In this document: in pieces, positions 1 through 8,761 of the stretch | Layout of the letters: every line of letters begins with the position of its first letter | How positions within the stretch are numbered: position 1 is the stretch's first letter | Source of the DNA: Pseudohongiella sp. | GTDB lineage: Bacteria > Pseudomonadota > Gammaproteobacteria > Pseudomonadales > Pseudohongiellaceae | Direction: 5' to 3' | NCBI GenBank assembly: GCA_013204155.1 | Contig: JABMOK010000186.1 | Coordinates: 16,210-80,209, forward strand | DNA length: 64,000 nt | Position numbers and translations under genes: made by a program | The notes under the pieces: model-generated | Seen by the model: only the letters and a program-made list of their open reading frames with translations | What the model was told of the DNA's origin: nothing | Databases searched by the model: none

Positions 1-948
1 ATCATTGAGCATGTAAGTAGGATTGTTAATCAGGCTCATATAATAAGAGCTGGCATACAGATTCAGCTGCCAATTACTCAGTTCGAAATTTGCGCTGAGA
101 GAATAGCGGGAAGATTCGCCTCCCAGATCGGGATCGATAAAGCCAAAGCGTGAGATCAGACCACTGTCAACCGCTCGCTGGGGAACTTGATTGGTTGAGG
201 TCCACTGTGAGTCATAGGCCGAGAAGGTGATGCGGCTGGGAATATTGGCGATGTCGCCAGTATATTTGAGCAAGCCATTGTATTTGCGAACATCCTGATC
301 CAGATCGAAATGGCCGTTAGTCTGTTGATGCTCGAAGGCGTAGAGCAGATCGCCAGGGCCAAGTGTGAAGGAGTCTGCGGTCACCAGCCGAATTTCATCT
401 TCCGAGCCTAAGGTGAGCTCGGTAAAGCCATTGGGCAGAACATCCCAGGTCTTCATGGAATTTGAGCCGGCCAGAGAAAAATCACCCGTGTCGGCGAAGT
501 AGGGACCCTTCTGAAAATCTACTCGTTCAATTATTTCCGGGATAATGAAATTGAGATCCATATAACCCTGCGCGTGGCCATGGGTGCGCCAGTTAACTGG
601 CATGCCATCGAAATAGGTAGAGAAATCGGAACCATGGTCGAGATTAATGCCGCGCAGAAAATATTGGTTGGCCTTGCCGGGGCCGCTATGCTGGGTGGCG
701 ATCATGCCGGGAACCACTTCCACCAGTTCGGCGACACGGGACATGGGGCGAGTCGAAAAATCACTATAGCCAACCACCCCCTGAGAGGCGGAATTTGCCG
801 TGCCAAGCAGTTGCAAGGAGCGGCCCCAGATGACGACCTCTTCGATTTCCTGCTTTGGTTCAGTTTGACTCTGGGCTAGCGCTGTTGGTGCGGACAGAGC
901 GCCGAGCAGCATAATGGCGGCAGTTACTAAAGCAGTTTGGTTTGGCAC
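1..948 (-). CDS. TonB-dependent receptor, N-terminal 316 residues (3' end outside window)
   Basis: Outer-membrane receptor for TonB-energised uptake; ligand unknown. The frame stays open from a GTG at 948-946 to the window edge. GTG is chosen because an in-frame TGA lies at 969-967, AAAGAG lies a few bases upstream of it, and no earlier ATG exists. The first ~25 residues form a signal peptide ending ALA|QS. An EEVVIWG TonB-box-like stretch follows, then a plug domain with VAELVEVVPGMIATQHSG, a QYFLRGINLDHG segment and YFDGMPVN, then early beta strands of the barrel. The LRGINLDHGSDFSTYFDGMPVN / THGHAQGYMDLN pattern belongs to a receptor subgroup I recognise, but whose substrate I do not know. 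Family length is 650-800 aa, so under half is visible. Confidence 0.9.
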   Translation of the reverse strand, partial: MPNQTALVTAAIMLLGALSAPTALAQSQTEPKQEIEEVVIWGRSLQLLGTANSASQGVVGYSDFSTRPMSRVAELVEVVPGMIATQHSGPGKANQYFLRGINLDHGSDFSTYFDGMPVNWRTHGHAQGYMDLNFIIPEIIERVDFQKGPYFADTGDFSLAGSNSMKTWDVLPNGFTELTLGSEDEIRLVTADSFTLGPGDLLYAFEHQQTNGHFDLDQDVRKYNGLLKYTGDIANIPSRITFSAYDSQWTSTNQVPQRAVDSGLISRFGFIDPDLGGESSRYSLSANFELSNWQLNLYASSYYMSLINNPTYMLND

Positions 949-1058
949 AAATATCTCTTTTTTAAGTCAGCAGGGGATAAGCGACGAACTCTAGGGCATA
1001 GGGAGTTCAGAAATAAGTGAATGCAGGTTAATTAACGTTAAGGAAGGGGAAAAGCAAA

Positions 1059-1110
1059 GCCAAGGGGGAGCGCAATGCTAAGGGGAGCCCAACGCTAAGG
1101 GGAGCGCGAA
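1059..1110. repeat. Tandem repeat, 17-18 bp x3
   Basis: Three adjacent copies of a GCTAAGGGGAGCSCAAC-like unit (1059-1076, 1077-1093, 1094-1110), about 42 bp downstream of the stop of the MFS gene. Non-coding. It belongs to the class of stop-proximal arrays described in the findings. Confidence 0.8.
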
Positions 1111-1151
1111 GCCCAGGGAAGTAGCAGAAGGGAAAGAGAATAGGCAGTGTC

Positions 1152-2333
1152 CTAAGCCATCGGCTGGCTTGCCAGTCGGGTCTCTTTGCTGGGCTGTGGA
1201 TGGTCTGGAATCAATTGCGATAGTAATAGTGAGCCAACCGCAATGGCGGCGCCCAGCAGAAACACGGCACTGTGATTAATCATCCAGAGCACGCCCAGCA
1301 GAGCCGGTAATATCACGGCAGCTATGTGGTTAATAGTGAAACTGATGCTGGAGGTAGCCGCGATGTCCGCCGGGTCGGCTATTTTGTGAAAATAGGTTTT
1401 GATGGCGATTGCCATGGCAAAGAATAGATGGTCCAGCAGATAAAGTCCGACAGCGATTGCAACCGTGTCTACAAAGGCATAACCGACAAAGATAAGAATG
1501 AGTCCCATGTATTCCAGGCTTAGTACCCGCCGCTCTCCAATGTAACTGATCAGGCGGCCGATCTTGGGTGCCAACCAGAAAGTCAGTGCCGCATTCACCA
1601 GGGTAAGCATGACCACATTTTCCACCGGGAAATCAAACTTCTCTACCAGCAAGAAACCGGCAAACACCACAAAAATTTGCCGTCTGGCGCCAGCAAAAAA
1701 AGTGAGCAGGTAGTAAAGCCAGTATCGCTTGCGCAGGAACAACTCTTTTCTCTGTACTACCTGGTCTTCAAAATGAGGAATAGCGGCCCAGCAAAATATT
1801 CCGATGGCTATGCTGATGCCGCCCGCCAGCATATAGATAAGCATGTAGTTGGCGGCAAAGAACATCAGGTAGATATACAGGGCGCCGAGTATGGTCAGAT
1901 TACACAAGGCACGGACACTAATCAGTTGCCCCAGTACGGCTGGCGCTTCGGCTTTACTCAGCCACTGCAAGCTCAGGGAATTGTGCAGAGTTTCCAGGTA
2001 GTGAAAGCCGATGGACATGATTACGGTGCTGAAATACAACCACAGGGCCGTCGGATAGAAGGCGGTAATTGCCGTACCGATACCGAGGGTAAGCAGGGAA
2101 ACAATGGCGAAGGTTTGCTGGCGCACAAAGATCATCACCAGTATTGCGGTGAAAGCAAGGAAACCTGGCACTTCCCGCAGGCTTTGCAGGATACCGATTT
2201 CTTCGCCGTTGAAGGCGGCTTGTTCCACGGCAAAATTGTTCAACATGACCTGCCAGGTGGCGAAGGCAATGGTATTGCCTATTGCGAGCAGGAATAGCAG
2301 CGTTTTACGGTCATGTAATAACTTGTTTTGCAT
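1152..2333 (-). CDS. Major facilitator superfamily permease
   Basis: A 393-residue integral membrane protein with about twelve hydrophobic segments in two halves joined by a charged linker near residues 190-205 (HFEDQVVQRKELFLRKRYW). This is the MFS arrangement. The substrate cannot be read; no sugar-porter or drug-resistance signature is evident. It starts at ATG 2333-2331 with only a weak GAAAGCTG upstream. It is convergent with nothing and divergent from the patatin gene at 2450, which shares its ~115 bp upstream region. A tandem repeat lies just past its stop. Confidence 0.8.
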   Translation of the reverse strand: MQNKLLHDRKTLLFLLAIGNTIAFATWQVMLNNFAVEQAAFNGEEIGILQSLREVPGFLAFTAILVMIFVRQQTFAIVSLLTLGIGTAITAFYPTALWLYFSTVIMSIGFHYLETLHNSLSLQWLSKAEAPAVLGQLISVRALCNLTILGALYIYLMFFAANYMLIYMLAGGISIAIGIFCWAAIPHFEDQVVQRKELFLRKRYWLYYLLTFFAGARRQIFVVFAGFLLVEKFDFPVENVVMLTLVNAALTFWLAPKIGRLISYIGERRVLSLEYMGLILIFVGYAFVDTVAIAVGLYLLDHLFFAMAIAIKTYFHKIADPADIAATSSISFTINHIAAVILPALLGVLWMINHSAVFLLGAAIAVGSLLLSQLIPDHPQPSKETRLASQPMA

Positions 2334-2449
2334 TGATTCAGCTTTCGGATTGAGCGATCGATTCGAGCGCCAATTTTCAGGGTGGCCAGCAAGATGACTA
2401 ACAGACGGCTATAGCTTGAGAGCGGCGACAATTATATCATTAGCCGCTG

Positions 2450-3526
2450 ATGTCATCTCTTTCTATTTTTGCCGGCCCTACCGCCTTGCAGCGTATACAA
2501 GCCGATGGATTACGCGCGGATCAATTTAAGGTCATGCTGGGCGCGTCTGGCGGTCCGAAATGGTTTGTGCTTTTTGGCCTGGATCGCTATCTGTTTGGCG
2601 AGTTCTTCGCCCGGCGTGAGAGCCAACTTCTAACCCTTGGATCCTCTGCCGGTGCCTGGCGAATGTGTTGTCTCGCCACCTCGGACCCGGTGGCGGCCAT
2701 CGAGCGACTGGCGAGAAGCTATAGTGAAGAAAGATATTCTGACGCGCCGACGACAGGGGAGATCACCGGCAAGGCGCGTAATATGTTAGCTGATATGCTG
2801 GGTGAGAATGGCGCCGCCGAAATTGTCGGTAATGCGCATTTCAAGACTCATATCATCGCCGATCGCTGCAAGGGATTTGGCGCATCTTCCAGCAAGTCGC
2901 TGCAGACAATTTTTCTGGTAGCAAGCGCGCTGACGAATGGGATTAGCCGAAAGTCTTTGTCATGGTATTTCGAGCGCACAATTTTCACTACCATGGGGCA
3001 GTCATCGCCCTGGGCATGCAGTAAAGATTTAGACACTTGCTTAACAAGTCTAAGTGAAGAAAACATTTTTGAGGCGATGATTGCCAGTGGATCGATTCCC
3101 TTTGTATTGGACGGAGTGCGAGATATCCGCGGTGCCAAGCCTGGCTTATATTGGGACGGGGGTATAACAGACTATCATTTCGATTTTGATTTCCATGGCG
3201 GTGATGATCTGGTTTTGTATCCACATTTTTCCTCGAGGGTCATCCCGGGGTGGTTTGATAAACATGTTCCCTGGCGTAAGGTTAATGAGCGGAATTTTGA
3301 TAATGTGGTGTTACTGACACCTTCTCGAGAATTTGTCGCCAGTCTTCCCTATGGAAAAATTCCCGATCGTACGGATTTTGAAAAATTTGATTATGACACC
3401 CGACTTGCCTATTGGCGGGAGGTGCTGGATAAGAGTCAGGTTCTGGCGGATGAGTTTTCTGAATTGGTTGTAAGCGGGAAAGGAGTCAATAAAATAAAAC
3501 CTTTCATTGAGCGGGATTCGCGGTGA
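2450..3526 (+). CDS. Patatin-like phospholipase family protein
   Basis: Predicted serine acyl hydrolase of 358 aa acting on lipid esters. It shows the three patatin elements: an early glycine-rich oxyanion stretch (LGASGGPKWF, ~residue 31-40), the nucleophile elbow GSSAG (~residue 64-68), and the catalytic aspartate in DGGITDYHF (~residue 237). No signal peptide or membrane anchor is visible, so it is probably cytoplasmic or peripheral. It lies 25-40 bp upstream of a GNAT gene on the same strand. Substrate unknown. Confidence 0.82.
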   Translation: MSSLSIFAGPTALQRIQADGLRADQFKVMLGASGGPKWFVLFGLDRYLFGEFFARRESQLLTLGSSAGAWRMCCLATSDPVAAIERLARSYSEERYSDAPTTGEITGKARNMLADMLGENGAAEIVGNAHFKTHIIADRCKGFGASSSKSLQTIFLVASALTNGISRKSLSWYFERTIFTTMGQSSPWACSKDLDTCLTSLSEENIFEAMIASGSIPFVLDGVRDIRGAKPGLYWDGGITDYHFDFDFHGGDDLVLYPHFSSRVIPGWFDKHVPWRKVNERNFDNVVLLTPSREFVASLPYGKIPDRTDFEKFDYDTRLAYWREVLDKSQVLADEFSELVVSGKGVNKIKPFIERDSR

Positions 3527-3563
3527 AGGATGAGGAAGAAGTAATGCAAAGTTGGCTAAACCC

Positions 3564-4046
3564 ATGATTAGAGCTGCAACAACGGCCGATGCCGAGGCGA
3601 TTGCTGCTATTTACAATTGGTATATTGAGAATTCCCATCATACTTTCGAGGAAGACGTCTTGTCGGTACAAGACATGGCTCTGCGCATCGAGACGGTCGG
3701 GCCTCTAAGTCCCTGGTTTGTTATGGAGCAGGATGGGGGCATTGTCGGTTACACCTATGCCGCTGCCTGGAAGCCCAGAGCCGCCTATAGATTCACCAGA
3801 GAAACCAGTGTTTACCTGCATCGAGAATATTTCGCTCAGGGCAGAGGCAGGAAACTCTATCAACATCTTATCGATGAATTGAGCAACACGCCGATACATG
3901 TACTGATTGCAGGCATTGCTCTGCCCAATGAGGGGAGTATCGCGCTGCATGAAAGTCTTGGATTTAACAAGATTGGACAATTCCATGAGGTTGGATTCAA
4001 ATATGAAAACTATATCGATGTCGGTTATTGGCAGTTAACACTATGA
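3564..4046 (+). CDS. GNAT N-acetyltransferase, phosphinothricin-acetyltransferase-like
   Basis: About 160 residues with the GNAT fold: MIRAATTADAEAIAAIYNWYI at the N terminus, the acetyl-CoA pyrophosphate loop FAQGRGRKLYQHL (Q/R-x-x-G-x-G/A), and a C-terminal ANxxSIALHESLGF-type motif (NEGSIALHESLGF). This pattern is typical of the Pat/Bar/MddA subfamily, which acetylates small amines such as methionine sulfone or phosphinothricin. ATG 3564 matches family starts. A TTG at 3552 lies in frame and nearer the purine-rich GAGGAAGAAG at 3532, so the start is uncertain by four codons. Its TGA overlaps the ATG of the next gene. Confidence 0.85.
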   Translation: MIRAATTADAEAIAAIYNWYIENSHHTFEEDVLSVQDMALRIETVGPLSPWFVMEQDGGIVGYTYAAAWKPRAAYRFTRETSVYLHREYFAQGRGRKLYQHLIDELSNTPIHVLIAGIALPNEGSIALHESLGFNKIGQFHEVGFKYENYIDVGYWQLTL

Positions 4047-4231
4047 GTGCAGTCAGAAAATTAGCCCGTAAGCAACGGCTCCTCCTATTGCTAACATTCT
4101 GTATGTTGCTGAATTCTTGTCTCGGCACAGTGGTAGGGACTGCCGTGGATGTCACTATTGAGGTCGTGAAAGTGCCATTCAAGGTGGCGGGCGCGGCGGT
4201 TGATTTAGTGATTCCAGATGATGAATGTTGA
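4043..4231 (+). CDS. Small lipoprotein (NF038104-like)
   Basis: A 62-residue protein with a basic N terminus, a leucine-rich membrane segment and a lipobox-like LLNSC near residue 25, followed by a short Gly/Val/Ala-rich mature part (TVVGTAVDVTIEVVKVPFKVAG). This resembles a family of tiny gammaproteobacterial lipoproteins of unknown role. The start overlaps the upstream stop as ATGA, so translational coupling is likely. The cysteine is preceded by N-S rather than the favoured A/S-G/A, so lipidation is probable but not certain. Confidence 0.7.
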   Translation: MSAVRKLARKQRLLLLLTFCMLLNSCLGTVVGTAVDVTIEVVKVPFKVAGAAVDLVIPDDEC

Positions 4232-4262
4232 GCCCCGCTTTAACTGCAGAAAGGATTGATGA

Positions 4263-4685
4263 GTGGCAATTAAACCTGAAGACTACGACGTGCCATCACA
4301 CTACCGACACTGGGTAGGCGATAAGGCAGAAGATCATATCGGCCCTTTCTTTTTTACCATGGAGGGCGAGCGCCCACACACCGCGTTTCGCGCCGCCGCG
4401 CATCACTGCAATGGACATGACTCGGTGCACGGTGGTGTGCTGATGGCGTTTGCCGATTACACCCTTTGTCTCGGTGCCAACGGAGGCGAGAGTGAGAGCG
4501 TTGTCACAGTCAGCTGCAATAGTGAGTTTACCGCGCCAGCCTTCAAAGGAGCCTTGATTCATGGCCGAGGCGAAGTTGTTCGGCGCGGCGCTTCTATGGT
4601 GTTTGTACGCTGTGAGTTGATGGTTGAGGATTCAGTGGTATTGATGGCAAGTGCTGTTATCAAACGCATACGCAAACGAGAGTAA
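4263..4685 (+). CDS. Hotdog-fold thioesterase (PaaI family)
   Basis: A 140-residue acyl-CoA thioesterase-like protein. The hotdog helix carries NGHDSVHGGVLMAFADYTL, matching the HGG-x-x-x-x-x-x-D pattern of PaaI-type enzymes where His/Gly/Asp line the active site. The start is GTG 4263: an in-frame TGA lies immediately before it and AAAGGA is 7-9 bases upstream. It follows the GNAT-lipoprotein pair on the same strand with a 31 bp gap. Likely role is hydrolysis of short or aromatic acyl-CoA thioesters. Confidence 0.8.
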   Translation: MAIKPEDYDVPSHYRHWVGDKAEDHIGPFFFTMEGERPHTAFRAAAHHCNGHDSVHGGVLMAFADYTLCLGANGGESESVVTVSCNSEFTAPAFKGALIHGRGEVVRRGASMVFVRCELMVEDSVVLMASAVIKRIRKRE

Positions 4686-4693
4686 AGGCGGAT

Positions 4694-5335
4694 TTAGCCA
4701 ACACTCAAGTCGCGGATAAGTTCGTCTGGCGATTTAAACAGGAATGCTGGATTTTCTGCTCGTAGTTCCTGTTCGCTGCCATATCCCCAAAGTACCCCGG
4801 CTCCAGCAAGACCATTATTTCTGGCGGCGCTAAGATCAATTTCCCGATCACCTATCATCAGTGAATCCGTCTGGATGGTTTTTGATTGCAATAGCTCTGC
4901 TAGTTGATCTTGCTTGCGTACATTGTAATCGCCGCCACTGACGAATTGAAAAAATTCGATCAAGTTAAATTCTTCGAGAATTTTTACCGCATACTTACCA
5001 AACTTTGATGTGCAGACCCCCATGGGAATTTCTTGCTCGCGAAAGGATTCCAGCATCTCATAGATGCCGTCATAAACTGTATTCTCGGCATAGCCAAATT
5101 CGCTATAACGCTCACGATATGTTGCCATCAAACGTTTTATATAACTCTCATCATCGCTGCCGGATAATTCTTGTAAGGCAATCTCCAGAGGAGGTCCTAT
5201 GTAGGGTGTGATTTCATGTTCGGCTCTGGGTGGATGATCGAACATAGTAAGGGCATAGTTCATGCAGCGTACGATTCCTACTACCGGATCGGTGAGGGTG
5301 CCATCGAGGTCAAATATCAAACTGTGGTATTTCAT
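4694..5335 (-). CDS. HAD-superfamily phosphatase, phosphoglycolate phosphatase-like
   Basis: About 213 aa. Motif I FDLDGTLTDP is at residues 8-17, motif II Thr/Ser is in GVCTSKFG, motif III Lys is in YNVRKQDQL, and motif IV is GDREIDLSAARNNG. The helical cap between motifs I and II places it with Gph/PgpP-like HADs, which dephosphorylate phosphoglycolate or other small sugar phosphates. The reading frame is open further upstream but that part overlaps the amidohydrolase gene. I take ATG 5335; ATG 5344, one base past the upstream TAA, is an alternative. Co-oriented with the amidohydrolase, probably one transcript. Confidence 0.82.
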   Translation of the reverse strand: MKYHSLIFDLDGTLTDPVVGIVRCMNYALTMFDHPPRAEHEITPYIGPPLEIALQELSGSDDESYIKRLMATYRERYSEFGYAENTVYDGIYEMLESFREQEIPMGVCTSKFGKYAVKILEEFNLIEFFQFVSGGDYNVRKQDQLAELLQSKTIQTDSLMIGDREIDLSAARNNGLAGAGVLWGYGSEQELRAENPAFLFKSPDELIRDLSVG

Positions 5336-5345
5336 TGCAGGCATC

Positions 5346-6377
5346 TTAATCTTGTAATGAATAGACCTTTTCGGCGGTGCCATAGAACAAGGCATGCTTC
5401 TCAGTCTCGCTAAAGTCAGCCGCCATTTTCTTAAATGCATTCCAGAGTACAGGGTAATTAATCGACAGTCGATCAACGGGGAAATTACTTTCAAACATGC
5501 AGCGTTGTGGACCAAAACACTCTATCGTGTGCATATAATATTTCTGCTGAAGCTTAATAAGTTCATCCGACGTGGGAGGTCGGTCGGCTTCATGCCAGCC
5601 GAAACCATTGTCAGGCATGGCCAGCCCGCCGAGCTTGGCAACCACGTTCTCACACTTCGCAATCTCTCTGATTTCCTGTTTCCACTCCTGAAAGATCTCA
5701 TCTCGGCAGTTTTTGTAAATGCCGACGCCCAGGGGGGTGCCAAAATGGTCGAGTATCATCGTGCACTCAGGCACGGCTCTGGCCAGATCCAGAAAATCCA
5801 GGTTTTGATGGTGATAGTGCCAGGAATCATAGGTCAGGCCTTGCTCAGCGATAATGCGCAGACCTTGCCTGAAGGACTCCTTGCCATGCAGATAGGGCGG
5901 GGCAGAGCCAACGATGAGCAGGTCTTCCGGCCTCCTGTCTCTGGCGGCGGAATGGCGAATACCTCTGAGCAGGCCATCGCTATGCTGTCGGTGCTGATCC
6001 AGGGCTTCTAACAACAGTTCTTTAGATTCGCCAGCTAGGCAAAGATCGCTATGGGCCACGATGCCGGCAATAGTCGCTTGATTATTAGTGTCTTCGCGGC
6101 TTTGCCGGGCTAGCTCGGCCACATATTTGGTTTCACCTACAGACATCAAATGTTCTGGCGCTTCACGATCGTAGAAGGCCCGGCACTCGATAAAAACCGT
6201 TTTAACAATATTGTGACCGGAACCGGTGTCACCCCACAATTCGGGCATCAGATAATCCCGGTTAAATCGGCTCTTCCATAAGTGGTGGTGAGGGTCGATT
6301 ATGGGTCGGTCTGGTTCGAGTATTTCTTCCTCGACCTGCTGTAACCAAAGATCTGAACCGGGTGTTATGGCTGACAT
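5346..6377 (-). CDS. Amidohydrolase family 2 protein
   Basis: A 343-residue TIM-barrel metal hydrolase of the amidohydrolase-2 / 2-pyrone-4,6-dicarboxylate lactonase-like group. The metal-binding PIIDPHHHLW is at residues 24-33, later histidines occur in SWHYHHQNL and LDHFGTP, and the C-terminal MFESNFPVD supplies the conserved Asp. Substrate unknown; relatives act on lactones, decarboxylate aromatic acids or cleave amides. Its stop lies one base before a possible start of the HAD gene, so the two are probably co-transcribed. Confidence 0.82.
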   Translation of the reverse strand: MSAITPGSDLWLQQVEEEILEPDRPIIDPHHHLWKSRFNRDYLMPELWGDTGSGHNIVKTVFIECRAFYDREAPEHLMSVGETKYVAELARQSREDTNNQATIAGIVAHSDLCLAGESKELLLEALDQHRQHSDGLLRGIRHSAARDRRPEDLLIVGSAPPYLHGKESFRQGLRIIAEQGLTYDSWHYHHQNLDFLDLARAVPECTMILDHFGTPLGVGIYKNCRDEIFQEWKQEIREIAKCENVVAKLGGLAMPDNGFGWHEADRPPTSDELIKLQQKYYMHTIECFGPQRCMFESNFPVDRLSINYPVLWNAFKKMAADFSETEKHALFYGTAEKVYSLQD

Positions 6378-6411
6378 TCAAGTTTCCTTTTCTGTTCTGC
6401 AGGCTCTGTTG

Positions 6412-6489
6412 TTGTCAATCAATGTTGTCAATCAATGTTGTCAATCAGAGTTGTTAATCAGGGTCGCTAACCAGGGTCGCTACTCAGAG
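6412..6489. repeat. Tandem repeat, 13 bp x6
   Basis: Six head-to-tail degenerate copies of TTGTCAATCAATG drifting to TCGCTAACCAGGG, beginning 35 bp upstream of the amidohydrolase start, in the 361 bp divergent gap (6378-6738) before the symporter. A separate 18-bp doublet lies at 6664. No confident promoter was seen in the rest of the gap. Unlike the other arrays this one is not next to a stop codon. Confidence 0.85.
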
Positions 6490-6663
6490 TTGTTAGGCAA
6501 ATTAGCATCTGCCTTACGCGATGTGAATAGCCAGACGGACTAACCGGCGAGAATCGATTCGTCGCCGAGTGTGGACTGGTTTAACTGCCGTTTCATAGTG
6601 TAGTATGCCCAGACTATGTGTTGAGGTTTTGATACAGGTCAGGGCAATTCCTGACTCCCTTTT

Positions 6664-6699
6664 TAGGGTCACCGCGATAAATAGGGTCGCAGCGATAAA
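6664..6699. repeat. Direct repeat, 18 bp x2
   Basis: TAGGGTCACCGCGATAAA is followed directly by TAGGGTCGCAGCGATAAA, 40 bp upstream of the symporter start. It could be an operator doublet or a slippage duplication; nothing further supports either. Confidence 0.7.
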
Positions 6700-6738
6700 A
6701 ATACTAATAAAGTGAGTAATAACTAGCGGGAGCTTCGC

Positions 6739-8280
6739 ATGGGATTGACGGCGTATGTAATTCTTGGGTATCTGGCTTTCTTTGCCGCTGCCGGTTTCTA
6801 TATTAGCAGCAGTAATCGCAGTTCGGCGGACTGGGCTATCGGTGGTGGTTCCCTTGGTGTTTTTATGCTGGCGTTTGGCGTTGCGGGTACACGTATCGGT
6901 GGCGCTGGAACCTACGGTGTGGCCGGCGATGTCATTAGCGGCGGCATCGGGAATCTCTGGTATGGGGTTAATTCCTTCGCGGCACTGGCGCTGGTAGGGA
7001 TGTTTTTCGCAATCCCTTATCGCCGTTTGCAGCTGTCGAGCGTGGGAGAGGTATTCGATCGTCGCTTTGCTTCGCGTCGTTGCCAATCACTCACCAGTCT
7101 CTGTGTGCAAGCTGAATATCTTGTAGTCAATATTATCGAGCCGTATGTTATTGCGACGATTATCACAGGCGTGACCGGTTGGCCATTCGGAGTAGGGATC
7201 ATCATCGGTGCCGTGGTCATTGTAGGGTTTACCGTTACCGGGGGTTTGAAGGGCACGGCGATAACCAATATCGTGCATTGTACGGTTATCATTGTCGGAC
7301 TGGCATTTGTCGGCTTCATTGCGATGCAAAATATAGGCGGCTGGAGTGAGGTCGTCGTTCAAGCCGATGCGATGTTGACCGCTGCGGGTAAAGATATTCC
7401 AAGCTGGTGGAGTTTTACCGGTATCGGCTGGGCTACCATCATCGCGCTGTTTATCTCGGCAACCATTCATACGCCGGCGGCGTCGGTGTATGCCAATTAC
7501 GCCAGCTCGGCGGCCAGACAGGAGTATTTGATCCCGGGTTTTGTTCTGGCGGGGGTCGTAGCGGCTCTTATGCCTCTGGTCGCCGGCTTCATCGGCATAT
7601 TAACCATGGCCAGTTACGGCTCTGAAAGCGGATTGTCCGGCTATTTAAATATCGCGCAATTGGCCATCGATTCGGGTCCTCTACTAGGCGGGATTGCCCT
7701 GGCGGCGGTTTTGGCGGCGGTTATTTCTTCCGGTGCTCCGATTCTGCTGGGCAGCGCAACCATGCTGGTGAATGACTGGATTCCTGCTTCCAAGGATTAT
7801 TCCAGTGACAAGAAACTACGTGCGTATAAAATTGTCACGATCATCTATGGTTCCAGTGCGGCTTTCTGCGCCTGGTATTTTAACTTTGGTTCGGTGCTGC
7901 AATTCCTGTTGTTAGGATTTGCCATGGTAGTGCCACCGGCTATCGCCATTACCTATGTTTTCTACTGGAAAAGGACCACCGAGCAAGCGGCTTTCTGGGG
8001 CATTCTTGCTGGATTTGCTGGCGGCTTGACCATGTGGATTTTAAACAGATCATTCGAGGGGGCCGCGAATGCGGACGTGGGTGGATTCGCGCAGTTCTGG
8101 TACGAAGTATGCCAGTCTCTTGGAGAATGGCGTGACCCGTCATTCCTTACTCTGTTGATTCCGGTAATCGTAATTCCGCTGGTCACCTTATTGGCGCCGG
8201 CCAAGCAGGTTGATCAGCAACAGTCAGACGAGTTTTATCGCAAGTTGGGAAGGATTCAGCGCAATCTTGATTGGGCTTAA
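6739..8280 (+). CDS. Sodium:solute symporter (SSF) family transporter
   Basis: A 513-residue membrane protein with about 13 hydrophobic segments. The N-terminal half carries the SSF hallmark SADWAIGGGSLG and FGVAGTRIGGAGTYGVAG, followed by GGLKGTAITNIVH, typical of the sodium/substrate-binding core helices. It imports a solute (proline, acetate, sugar or vitamin class) with Na+; the substrate is not determinable. It ends one base before a gene-free repeat block whose left element may begin within a few bases of its stop, so an insertion just behind the gene is plausible. Confidence 0.88.
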   Translation: MGLTAYVILGYLAFFAAAGFYISSSNRSSADWAIGGGSLGVFMLAFGVAGTRIGGAGTYGVAGDVISGGIGNLWYGVNSFAALALVGMFFAIPYRRLQLSSVGEVFDRRFASRRCQSLTSLCVQAEYLVVNIIEPYVIATIITGVTGWPFGVGIIIGAVVIVGFTVTGGLKGTAITNIVHCTVIIVGLAFVGFIAMQNIGGWSEVVVQADAMLTAAGKDIPSWWSFTGIGWATIIALFISATIHTPAASVYANYASSAARQEYLIPGFVLAGVVAALMPLVAGFIGILTMASYGSESGLSGYLNIAQLAIDSGPLLGGIALAAVLAAVISSGAPILLGSATMLVNDWIPASKDYSSDKKLRAYKIVTIIYGSSAAFCAWYFNFGSVLQFLLLGFAMVVPPAIAITYVFYWKRTTEQAAFWGILAGFAGGLTMWILNRSFEGAANADVGGFAQFWYEVCQSLGEWRDPSFLTLLIPVIVIPLVTLLAPAKQVDQQQSDEFYRKLGRIQRNLDWA

Positions 8281-8328
8281 AAATGGGTCGGAGTCTGAGA
8301 TATCCCATCTTCTAGATGAAATATTCTC

Positions 8329-8643
8329 GGCGCCTACCCTCTACCCTGTCTTTCTTGCGAGCACACGCGCGGCGATTTTTTCAGCGCTGCGGAACCACAT
8401 TCCTGCAGAAGGATCTTCGAAGCTGAGAAGATTCATGCTGCTTCTTAGGAAGGAGACTACGGACAGTGGGTTCTCCTCCGGCTCAAGGATTCCTCCAGCG
8501 ACATCTCGGAATCCGAATAGAAATACGCTTTTACTTACCGCCAGAGATTCAGTCTAACGTGTTCTGTCCTCGCTTGACCTGAAAAAATAGCCACGCTAAA
8601 ACGTGCTCTGATTGCAAGTAAGACAGGGTAGAGGGCAGGCGCC
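8329..8643 (+). repeat. Hairpin A: 56/65-nt bulged inverted repeat with conserved loop module
   Basis: Left arm 8329-8384 pairs with right arm 8579-8643. The outer stem (GGCGCC, then CCCTCTACCCTGTCTT) is interrupted on the right arm by a TGATT bulge, then comes a 6-bp GAGCAC/GTGCTC stem, an AAAAC bulge, and a 19-20 bp inner stem ending CAG/CTG. The 194-nt loop starts CGCTGCGGAAC and ends CCTCGCTTGAC. Its first 101 nt (8385-8485) differ at only 8 positions from 48215-48315. The element is bounded by GGCGCCT at 8329-8335 and 8638-8644, possibly a 7-bp target duplication. Confidence 0.82.
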
Positions 8644-8761
8644 TTACTTCAGTAATGGCATCAGGATTGCAGATTCAAGAGCGAGAACTACGCATAGATA
8701 AGAGTGGTTTGTGCTTTTGGGCTTATAGAAATGCAAAGACCAGCCGTGTTCACTTGATTGA

